From Clytia hemisphaerica (lineage: Eukaryota; Cnidaria; Hydrozoa; Leptothecata; Clytiidae): 64,000 bases of DNA. Location of the stretch: assembly GCA_902728285.1 (NCBI GenBank), contig CACVBU010001105.1, forward strand, positions 1 through 64,000, written 5' to 3'. The position numbers were made by a program, and so were the translations under genes. The notes under the pieces were generated by a model. That model searched no databases. It was not told the origin of the DNA and was given only the letters and a program-made list of their open reading frames with translations. Shown piece by piece: positions 22,142 through 31,632 of the stretch (position 1 is its first letter; every line of letters begins with the position of its first letter).

Positions 22142-22272
22142 GCGCTTGCATGGTAGTGCTCGCGGGAGGCTTTTGTCGCAAATGAAAATTATCGAGAGAT
22201 GAACACGGCGCCTTAAAGAAAATTACCATTTGTAGGTAGAGCTTTACGGTATCTTTTCTAAGCACTAAATAA

Positions 22273-22513
22273 TTAATTTTACTGACTTGAAAACTTCGGG
22301 AATCATAATGTAGCCGAGGAAGAATTGCGTTGAAAAACACACGAATTCAAGTCTTGGTTTTTAATATCACTATCGTAACGATTTGCATACATATTGATTT
22401 TGCTGACTGGAATACTTCGGGAATCATAATCTAGCCGCACTATCAGTCGCGTTGAAAAGCACACAAATTCAAGTCTTGGTTTTTAATTTTCCTACCGTAA
22501 CGATTTGCATACC
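22273..22513. repeat. 120-bp tandem duplication
   Basis: Two units each contain ACTTCGGGAATCATAAT, GCGTTGAAA, AATTCAAGTCTTGGTTTTTA and CGTAACGATTTGCATAC. They differ by scattered substitutions. Confidence 0.75.
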
Positions 22514-22740
22514 AAGCAACATGCAATTTTTTTTGGAATTGACCTGGATGAGGTGGATTTGCATGATTCCCAGGCTCATCGGTGATTTTATGCACTAAAG
22601 GTCTAAAATAAAGACTGAAAAATTACCCTAGGATGGCGTTACCCTGAATTTCTCTATGGTAAGTCCTGATTTTAGATTTTAAGAGCGTAATTCTTGAAAA
22701 TGCTTGTCAGGCCTATGCATGATCTCTTCCAAAGTACAAC

Positions 22741-22947
22741 ATGGAGAGAGTCACTCGTGAGCTTCGAGCTGCCATCCAGCAAGAAAATCATGAGGCTATT
22801 TTTGAAAAATCTGTTGAGTTGAGAAAATTTTGAAAGTGAGGAGTGTTTGATTTGTTGGCTTTGAGTAGAGAAGGTTCTGCCAATGTTTGTTTTTTCTGTT
22901 TATGGGAACATTCCAAAGTCCATTTCCAGGGATGTCAAACCCATAAG
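22741..22947 (+). pseudogene. Possible broken exon
   Basis: ATG at 22741 opens MERVTRELRAAIQQENHEAI, followed by two stops and then, in the same frame, DLLALSREGSANVCFFCLWE and HSKVHFQGCQTHK, ending at a donor-like AAG/GTATGT. Coding character is clear, but the family is not known and the stops argue for decay. It could be the 5' part of the hAT-type gene that follows. Confidence 0.3.
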
Positions 22948-23900
22948 GTATGTAACTTGTTTTTATTCTCTTGTCTGTGTATCACCCGCAGAAACAATTA
23001 ATTATAACCACAACTTATTAGACTGGCAAGATAGTAATTAATTTTTTTTCTCTCTCTCTTCTGTAATACCCTTAACTTCTCCCCCTTCATTGTATCATAA
23101 GTAGGTGTAATCTGATACAAATCATGTAATGTAGCACGTATGTTTAAAAAAAATTAGTTTTTTTTGTTACGTGACAGATATAATCTGTAGTATATACATA
23201 ATCTTTTACTCGGGTTTTGATTTTTGACATGTTATTCACAGTCGAGAACCAGACACTTCCCGTTCTATTCACATTTTTTAATGTAAGGGGTCATCCGCAT
23301 AGTACGTACACAAAAATTATACAAATTCAATACCCTCTCATGCCTTGCATTCAGTGAAAATTAGAGATGAAGCCATTCATTCATTAATGTTATATGCTTT
23401 TGCTAAACCCCTTCTCCCCCTACACTGTGTAGGTGCTATATGGATGGCCCCCAAGTGATGAAAGAAGCTGTTACATGGTAAATATAATAATATCTTAATT
23501 TTTTTATCTTCAGCTCTCTTCCGAACGGCAATTGTTTGTACAGTTCTCTGTCGCTTCACATGGTTGGCAACAATTCGCTGTCTAATGCTTTGCGATGCCT
23601 TACGTGTGGGGAATTATTTTTGTTTTGTGAGTATTATTCCAATATCCATTGCTCAAAGAACTCTTTTCTAAGCATTCCACAGTTTTCCATAGTTTTAATT
23701 CTTTACTAGGCGGTGCATGTGTTTCCGACTTCTCACAGGGCACTAATTTGAAAGGTTCCGCATTGATTAAAGCCGAGGCCAAGCATAACTCTTCCCCAAA
23801 TGTTTTTCTTCCTTTTTATGCATTTGTGCTCTTTCAACTGTCACCAGGAGGAAAATAATAACATTTTATCCTGACCAGGGTCTACCAAGGTACAAAATTC
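22948..23900. other. No gene supported
   Basis: AT-rich sequence with a CT-rich run at 23045-23063. A 69-codon open frame at 23649-23858 is unassigned. Confidence 0.35.
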
Positions 23901-23962
23901 TATTCAATAACACCACCATTATTCCTAGAGTAGATGACTCAAAGCTTAAACCATTTAAAATT

Positions 23963-26900
23963 TTGTTTTGTAATTTATCAGACCATTTGAACAGTGACTT
24001 TCAGCCAAATCATTTCGTCCCTTTGGTAAATCTGAAAGAATCCAAAAAAACAAAAACAAAAACAAAGAAAACTGGTTCTCTACCATCATGTAGTAAAAAG
24101 CAGCTCTCAAAACCCAAAAGAAAATTTGAAGCTGAAAGTCTCTCAGATCAACCACCATCCAAACAGCTCAAATTTGCCTCATCTGTTGTTACTGATATGC
24201 CTTCTCTTTCAAGTGTTTCATGTAACAATCCCTCATTATCTTCAATTAAAAAGTCCACCTCTAAAGCCAAAGATGACATATTAAATAATCCAACTCTTTT
24301 TAATTATTTTACCTATAAAAAGTCCTTGCTAGAGTCTAAACCACCTAAACAATTTTCTGTTTCCGCATCACCGCGCCGTCCTCTTAACTCAGATGAGTCC
24401 AAACCCAGAGTAAACAACAATTTTTCAGATGGGACCGAACCCACTTCTTCCACATTTGAGGGCTTTGTCCCAAGTCCAATAACCACATCCAGCACTTTTT
24501 CTTTTTCAGGTTCCAGCAATTTTTCTTTTTCAGGTGCACCCAAACCCACTTGCGGTGCATCTGAGGGCCTTGTCACCAGCTCGACACCCAACTCCAATGT
24601 TTTTTTTTCAGTTGCACCCGAACCCACTTGCGGTGCATCTGAGGGCCTTGTCGCCAGTTTGACAACCAATGCCACCAATGTTTTTTCTCCAGGTGCACCA
24701 AAACCCACTTGTGGTGCATCTGAGGGCCTTGTCGCCAGTTCGACACCCAACTCCAATGTTTTTTTTTCAGTTGCACCCAAACCCACTTGCGGTGCATCTG
24801 AGGGCCTTGTCGCCAGTTTGACAACCAATTCCACCAATGTTTTTTCTTCAGGTGCACCCAAACCCACTTGTGGTGTATCTGAAGGCTTTGTTGCAAGTCC
24901 GACTCGTATTTCCTTTTCAGATCAGTTTTACATTAGAGAAAAGCCTAGTACTTCCTCTATATCAGAAAGTCCTTCAAATCCATATTCTTCATTCTTTGAA
25001 AAAAGGACACGAAATTTGAAAATGCCACCTGTCAGTAGAAAAGTGACACTGCCTCCCACCATTCTTGAAAATATCAGTACAGAATCTAAATTTGACATTG
25101 GGACCTATTTTTCAAAAGCAAAATCATTATCAGAAACAGAAATATTTGATCTTATCACCAATGTCTTTTCCCCTGACCCTGATTTTAAATTCCCAAAGCC
25201 CACCAATGGACGAAAGTTTAGAGCCGATTGGCTCTCAGAACATCAATGGTTAAAATATTCACCCAGTAGGGGAGGTGGTTTCTGTTTACCATGCTCTCTA
25301 TTTTCTCATTGTATACATTCAACAAGTAAAGGTGTAATGATATCAAAACCAATTCTTCCATCTGCCAATACAAAAGCAGCGCTGCGCGATCATGAAACTG
25401 CTTATCAGGGTATCCACTCTTTTTCTTTCAACGCCTTCCAACAATTTATTTCCAATTATGAAGGGAAATCTAAACCCATTGATTCTCTACTTGAAGCTGC
25501 CATAGCTCAACGCGATAACCATCTTAGACAAATCTTAGTACCAATCGTTGACACTGTTCTTTTCTTAGGTAGAAGGGGGCTGGCATTAAGGGGTCATAGG
25601 GATAGTTCTGATGCTTATCCAGAAGCTGGTTGCTATTCAAAAGACCCTGGGCTCGGGAATTTTATTGATTTGTTAAACTATGGCATTCGGAGGGGTGATA
25701 CTGTTTTGAAGGAGCATTATGAAAACCATCCAAAAAATGCTTCTTATATGTCTTATCCTATTCAAAATGAAATCATTGACTGTATTGGGGAAATCATTTT
25801 GGAGACAATTCTTAATAGGGTAAAGGAAGCAAAGTTCTTTTCTGTTCTTGCTGATGAAGCAATGGACGCTTCCAAAAAGGAACAGCTCTCTATTGTTCTG
25901 CGCTATATTCATGATAATAAAATTTATGAGGACTTTTCAGGATTTGTTCACCTCAAGGACGGTTTAACAGGCAAACACCTTGCTGATGCCATTCTTGAAT
26001 TTATTGAAAAGCTAGGTCTGGATTATAAAGATATCAGAGGGCAGGGATATGATGGGGCAGGTGCTGTTGCGGGCTACAAAAGCGGGTGCTCTGCGCGAAT
26101 TTTGAACAAAAACAAGAAGGCTCTTTGTCACTTTGTCACTGTCTGAATCTGAATCTCTCTATCTGTAGAGCATGTGAAATCAGAAATGTAAACAATATGC
26201 TCAAGACAGTCAAAGAATGCTCATATTTTTTTAACTTGAGCGAAGGTCGTCAAAATGTTTTTGTAGAGTTTATTGACTCAATGTTTACAGGGAATACACA
26301 CACACGTCTTAAAGATGTTTGCAGAACTAGGTGGCTTGAACGTATTCTGGGTTTGGACTCATTTGAGGAGCTTCTTCCCGCAATGCTCAAAGCACTCGAC
26401 AAAATGAGATTAAATGCAATGAAAACTTTTAACCGTGATACTGTCACCAAAGCTGACTGTCTTTACAAAGCCATCGATTTCCAGTTTTTAGCAAACCTTG
26501 TCATAACTCGTTGCGTTTTTGATATGTCACTAGAGGTGACTGAACTCTTGCAATCCAAAGGTAATGACATTGCAGATGGGGTCAACCAGATTCGGTCTCT
26601 ATTAAAAAAAGTGGGAGCTTACAGGAGGTCTCCTAAAATTGATGAATTTCATGATGAATGTTATTCCAAGGTTCTTTTGTTGGCTGAGAAATTAGAAATT
26701 ATTGAGAAGGCTCCCCGTGTTTGTAGAAAACAAACAAAACGTTCAAATCCTCCCCATTCATCCCCTTCTGATTATTTCAAAAAAACAATCACCATCCCAG
26801 TCCTCGATCACTTGAATAGTGAATTAAAAACAAAGTTTTCTGAAGATTCTTACATTGCCTACAAAGGACTTTATGTCATTCCTTCCAAAATAGTTTCTCT

Positions 26901-27363
26901 TGTCAGTAAAGGAGAGACATGGCAAGACAAGTTTCGTCCTTTTTTGATTTTTTATGAGGATGACCTTCCTAGTCCTTTAACCATTGATGCCGAACTTCAA
27001 AATTGGGAAGATTTTTGGGTAATGAATTCGGAAACATGCCCAAGTAATGTTCAATCTGCGGTTCTTTCTTGTCACTCAAACCCTCCCACAAACTCCTATT
27101 CGGCAGTCTCTTTTCCTGGTTTTAAAAACATAAAATGCTGTCTTAAAATCTTGGCCTCACTTCCAATCACTACTTGTGAATGCGAGCGCTCTTTTTCAGC
27201 GATGAGAAGACTTAAAACCCATACTAGAACAACTATGGGCCAAGATAGATTCAGTAATCTTGCTCTCATGGAATTCCATCCTTCCATCATTCCAGATTCT
27301 CAGGCTATCATCAATAGGTTTTTAGGAAAGAAGAAACGCAGAATGTATAAAACCAACAATTAA
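23963..27363 (+). pseudogene. hAT-type transposase-like gene (TTF zinc finger, ZMYM1 / P52rIPK-like), one frameshift
   Basis: A 727-codon frame has a Ser/Pro-rich N-terminus with five copies of a 26-27-residue repeat, then a TTF-type finger region (FRADWLSEHQWLKYSPSRGG, FCLPCSLFSH), then the hAT core: AKFFSVLADEAMDASKKEQL and IRGQGYDGAGAVAG. It ends early at 26144. A second frame carries on from 26140: LNLSICRACEIRNVN, DVCRTRWLERI and the hATC end ASLPITTCECERSFSAMRRL, finishing with KKKRRMYKTNN and TAA. The break is an 8-bp tandem duplication (TTTGTCAC twice, 26124-26139). The first methionine is unclear: the frame is open at 23963 on TTG. Apart from the duplication the gene is intact over about 1,130 codons, so loss was recent, or the duplication is an allele. 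Confidence 0.85.
24530..24900 (+). repeat. Coding minisatellite, five ~78-81-bp units
   Basis: Units encode PKPTCGASEGLVASS/L plus TTNSTNVFSSGA or TPNSNVFFSVA. Long and short units alternate, so the array grew as 159-bp pairs. The protein repeat is FG/SF-rich and disordered-looking, like nucleoporin spacer repeats. Confidence 0.85.
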
Positions 27364-27941
27364 TTTTTACCATAGGTGCAGCTTTTCTACCTCTTGCTTT
27401 CCAGAAGTGTCTTGCTTTGGTTTCAACTGATGTACATAGATTTGAAAAACGAAAAAAAATAAAAATATCAAAAAAAACATGGTATTTTTATATTTGTTAT
27501 ATTTGTATTTTATGGTTTTGTTTTATATTTTAGAATGCCAACTTGATGTTTGATTGTAAAAGGGGTCTGTAGTTTTGTATATATAAAATGTATATAGATA
27601 TATAATGTTTTCTGTATGCAAATAGTGAATGTTTGTTGTGCTTCTCTTTCTGTGATGTGTTGTATTGTGCTGTCCCACCTGGTCTTTCTATTTCTTTCTT
27701 TCTTCTCTCTTCTTGCTCAAGAATCTACAAAAGCAATATTGAATTTCTAAACTCAACTTGATTTCAATGCATCCCAATAAAAGGTAAATCCAAAAGACAC
27801 ATGGTAGGTTAAATGTTTCTCTTAAAACGACTAAGTGTAGGCTTTATTTTTGGAGAAATCTTTAAGCTACCATTTGGATTTTGTCTGGGAAATTTTTCGT
27901 GTCACACTAGGTTAATGTTTCTTCCGTCCTTTAACTTTATC
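27364..27941. other. AT-rich region downstream of the hAT-type gene
   Basis: T-rich with TATATAAAATGTATATAGAT at about 27580. No coding signal. It links the transposase stop to the ribozyme motif. Confidence 0.4.
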
Positions 27942-28006
27942 GTCTGTCTATGTCCGGACTAAGTCCTAGGCATACTGATGAGCCCTGACTATTGGGCGAA
28001 ACAGAC
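27942..28006 (+). ncRNA. Type III hammerhead ribozyme motif
   Basis: All core elements are present in order. The stem III 5' strand GTCTGT and cleavage base C (27942-27948) pair with ACAGAC (28001-28006). Stem I opens with TATG and closes with CATA around a GGACTAAGTCC hairpin (27949-27974). CTGATGA follows at 27975-27981, stem II GCCC/GGGC with an 8-nt loop at 27982-27997, then GAAA at 27998-28001. Predicted cleavage is after C27948. Stem III is the open helix, hence type III. Such ribozymes process transcripts of retrozymes, Penelope-like elements and some genes. Confidence 0.8.
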
Positions 28007-28410
28007 CTTTCCCTTTATTTCTATTTATTTTCAGATTAAAAAATAAAGGAGTACCTAAGAAATATCAACTAATCAATCAACTAATCAATAAATGTTAATA
28101 CATCCTTATCCATGAAGTGAAGTGGTTGAATAATCCTGGCAAATTCCGGAAAGATACCAACGACTGTAAGTTAATTTTCCTTTCTTTTTTACTATTTATT
28201 GCTTTCCTGATGCACAGAACAAGGCACTTGGAGTCTCTTAGAGGGGAATCACAATACAAAAAAGGAGGCTGTTTTAGGCATTCTAGAGGGGTCAAAAATC
28301 GAAAATTTTCTGGCCCGTCCGGCCCAACCATGGTGGGCCCTCCTTACACACTATATATAGCAGTTTTAGTATATATACCAGTTCAGGTTTTCCATGGTAC
28401 ATTTCAAATC
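28007..28410. other. No gene seen
   Basis: It holds ATCAACTAATCAATC repeats at 28065-28090 and a CCATGGTGGGCC word. Nothing else recognised. Confidence 0.35.
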
Positions 28411-29131
28411 CTAAATTCGCCCCTGTGTTGGTGTCCGATATGCACTAAGAGGATCATCAGAATCAAATTCGTTTTCCAATGGCTCTTCGAAAGGCTTGAT
28501 TAAAGTGACTGTTCTATCATCAACAAATCTTATATCATTGCAAGAGGAGTTTGATACAGAATCATTATTTGATAAAACACTTTCAACAAATTCATCATTC
28601 GTCACTTGATCAATGACATATCAATATTTATATCATGATACAAAGGGTTGTTATTCACTAAAAAGTCCAAAGTTTCAAAACAATTTTGTCGTCTTACTTG
28701 CTGCGAAATAACAGGGTTTTTATAGGATATCTTTTGTTTTAATTCAAAATTTATTACACCACTACTATCACTTCCCCTAGGAAGTACTTTGCATACACCT
28801 GGCGTTTCAATGGGAACATTGCATATTGCACCTTTTAAATTAGGGAATTCTCCTTTACCTATTATCATGACTTTTGAAAATAAAATTCTTTGAGCCACCA
28901 AAATTCTTTCCAGTTTTCGTAAATCATTTAGACTATCTGGAAGATCAAAAATTTGAAGCTTGTTAGTAACAGACTAACATGGGATTTCTCCCTTCATCAA
29001 TTCTCTATGACAGGTTGTGCATATGTAAAAATTACCATCAAACGAGGTTACAGGAACAAAATTTTCAATTTCCTCAAAGTTGATCAATGAGTACTTTTGT
29101 TCATCAAAACCAATCATACATTTTTTACAGC
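28411..29131 (-). pseudogene. Helitron Cys-rich (DUF6570-like) region, second copy
   Basis: From about 29131 the minus strand reads FCCKKCMIGFDEQ, FDGNFYICTTCHRELMKGEI, a stop, LQIFDLPDSLNDLRKLERIL, VAQRILFSKVMIIGKGEFPN and LKGAICNVPIETPGVCKVLP. It continues LVNNNPLYHDINIDMSLIK, then after a break FDSDDPLSAYRTPTQGRI. These are the successive blocks I know upstream of Helitron Rep domains (C..C, CH..L..G, RI.F.K…KGAICNVP, NPLY.DI). No Rep or helicase follows at 28.4 kb, so it is a truncated copy. It is more complete than the copy at 15190-17540. Confidence 0.7.
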
Positions 29132-29815
29132 AAAAAAAAATTTTTGATGTAAAAAAAGGTTTTCATCAAAGGAGCCCTATCTGTAACCTTAACCCTATTA
29201 TTATCAGGCTTTTTCGGATTTTATTATTGATACCTAAAGCCTGTCAAAATTTGAAGTCAGTTGGATGCCTAGATCAAAAGTTATGCTAAATTTAAGATTT
29301 TGGGATTTTACAGGGTTTTAGCTGGATTTTATGATATGGCTGCACAAAAAAGTCATAAAACCTGATCTGGTCGGTGTATAATTGTAAAATTTGGTATACA
29401 TGCTTCTAATAGGATTATATTAAAAGTCAAAAACTTTCAGAGTGTTAAAAAAAGTTTTCAGTGAGCTATTAGCAAAAGAGTGCCAGCCTGGTGGAAAACA
29501 CCCCCTGATAAAAATAGGGTTAAGGTTCAATCACTTGGACCCTATTTATGGCCATTTTTAGGCTTAAAAATGCTCATTATGGGTATTTTAGTGCTGACAT
29601 TGGCACTTTTTCATAATGTTTTAGCGAAATTCTAATAAGGCTGCTGAATAGCCCTGAATGAATACTGTTAGAAAATGGTATGGTTTGTTAGGTTTTGATG
29701 TCTAGTTCTTGAGATATCATTTGCTTATTTTATGAAGAAAAGAGAACCTAAAGAAAGTTTTAATCAAAAATTTACGTTTAAAAGTCTCGCATGCTCTCAT
29801 GCTCTTCTCCCCAAT
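29132..29815. other. No gene seen
   Basis: AT-rich sequence between the Helitron fragment and the 3' end of the SET gene. It should include that gene's 3' UTR. Confidence 0.35.
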
Positions 29816-31632
29816 TTAACATATATCATCTGGTGCGTCACGGTCGAAATCAATGGGAATGTCCGACATCTCTTCTTCCTATAACAATTTAAAAAGAAAT
29901 TACTGATAAAGCTACGGCGACACGAGATTTTCTTTTCCGCGTTGGTGCAATGAGACATTGCTCCACCAGTGAGACATTGCTCCATTGCACCAACGTGTGA
30001 AAAAATCGTCGTGTCGCATGGTTTTTTGTTTTGTTTTGTGGCACAAAAAAAGAGAGAAAAACCCGAAAAACACTCAAATTTTGTCCCTGAGACAATGGAG
30101 CGAAATAGATCTGTTCTATTTTTGTATAATCACGACGATTCATAAATTTGTAAAATGTGCTAATTATGGTACCAATGCACTAAAATATTTCAAAGATTAA
30201 CTTACGGCCACCACGTTACTTAACAAAATCTCTGATATTTTAGTACGAACACATTCTAAATGTACCTTGCAAAGACATTCATCATTTCCTATGGCATGAT
30301 ATACATCCTAAAAAATGAAATAAAAAACAGATACAATGTATAACGAAGGATAATTGCATTACTTTTATGGACCTACCGGATTATTAAATGAACATTGAAT
30401 ATGTAGAAACAATGACAATTTTTAAGGTAACGATGAATTTTTTAAAAATAAAAGATTTGAATTAATAAGTATTGAGGACCACTACTCAGAAAGTTTTTAG
30501 GTAAGGAAAGAAGAGAATATATGATACAAAAATGTCCTGAAATCAGAAAAACGTTGATTTCTAACATATACTTCTAGTTCTCTACAAGAGTTCCAGATTC
30601 AAAGGACATTTTTTTAGAAATCAAACGTTAAGCATCACCACAAAATGACCAATACCTTAAATATGACAGGTTGCTTCAGCAGAGTTAAACCATCTACTAG
30701 AAGATACCTGAAGAAAAGTAGACAAACAACAAATTAATTATACTTGTATAAGGTGCTTCTGGGTAAGGCTAAAAAAACTGGGTTATCATACTGTTGTTTA
30801 TTAAAAATGAATTATCAATCCGAATTGGTCGTGCAATTTCACAGGATTAAAAAAATAAGTAGATTCAAGAAAAAAAAATAGTAAGTGGTTAGAAAAACAC
30901 AACGTTCAGTTTCTTTAAATTTTGTTTACGAAAACCAATTACCAAATACCTTCGATTTCCAAGTATCTTCTAACACTGATAACAGGTCTGCTAAGCCTAA
31001 TAAAAATAATAGTACAATTTTGCATCATGGAAGAGATATTGAAAATGTTTTTCAAAGAAGGTAAAATCAAAAGTATCTGTTTTGATCCGTCGCCAGGGAA
31101 AGCATCAAAATCGTAATCGATGTGAATAGACTCAAATCATTTGCTAATAACATAAAAATTTACTTGTATTCGGGCTGTTTGACGGCAGCTTCGATCATGT
31201 CAGCATAATTTGCAATTTGGGCTCTCATTTCTTTCGCAGTGATTATTCTAAAATAAGAAAATGTGAAGCAAAGGATTAGATATCGTGTTAGAACTATTCA
31301 CTTACACAATCATCAACTCAGTGGGCAGTAATATTTTGTCTTTCAAAAATAGCATGGTTGTCATGGACGCCGTCCACTACATCTGCTGATTACCGATTCG
31401 ATCTGGCTAGCCAGGGTGCAGTAGGCCATGCTGATGAGTCAACCCGGACGAAATGCATATGCTGCTCTGCCACCCTGGACAGAAATTCTTTGAATTGCTT
31501 AAAAATATATAACGGGTGTGCATAAAAAATAAATGACATGATTCGAACCAAGTGCATAGCTTATGCCATTTATTAAGTTCATTTATTAACATTATACCTT
31601 ACAGATTGGTTTTGCACCAAACTCTTGAAAGC
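29816..31632 (-). CDS. SET gene exons 9-14: C-terminal region
   Basis: Six small exons (30-102 bp) encode AFKSLVQNQS, WTASMTTMLFLKDKILLPTE, ITAKEMRAQIANYADMIEAA, YLLVDGLTLLKQPVIFK, DVYHAIGNDECLCKVHLECV and EEEMSDIPIDFDRDAPDDIC. All splice sites are good (several GTAAGT donors). The region looks helical; I do not recognise a domain. Confidence 0.75.

Noticed and set aside
24313..24867. 184-codon minus-strand frame full of VGLGAPEKKT repeats
   Set aside because: It is the antisense shadow of the plus-strand PKPTCGASEG repeat; the plus frame continues into a recognisable transposase and this one does not.
22565..27986. CAGGCTCATC at 22568 and its near-inverse GATGAGCCCTG at 27977 as TIRs of the second hAT gene
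   Set aside because: The right-hand copy is part of the hammerhead core, the flanks show no 8-bp duplication, and only about ten bases match.
31530..31580. GGTTCGAATCATG on the minus strand as a tRNA B box
   Set aside because: No A box, anticodon arm or acceptor pairing at the right distance.
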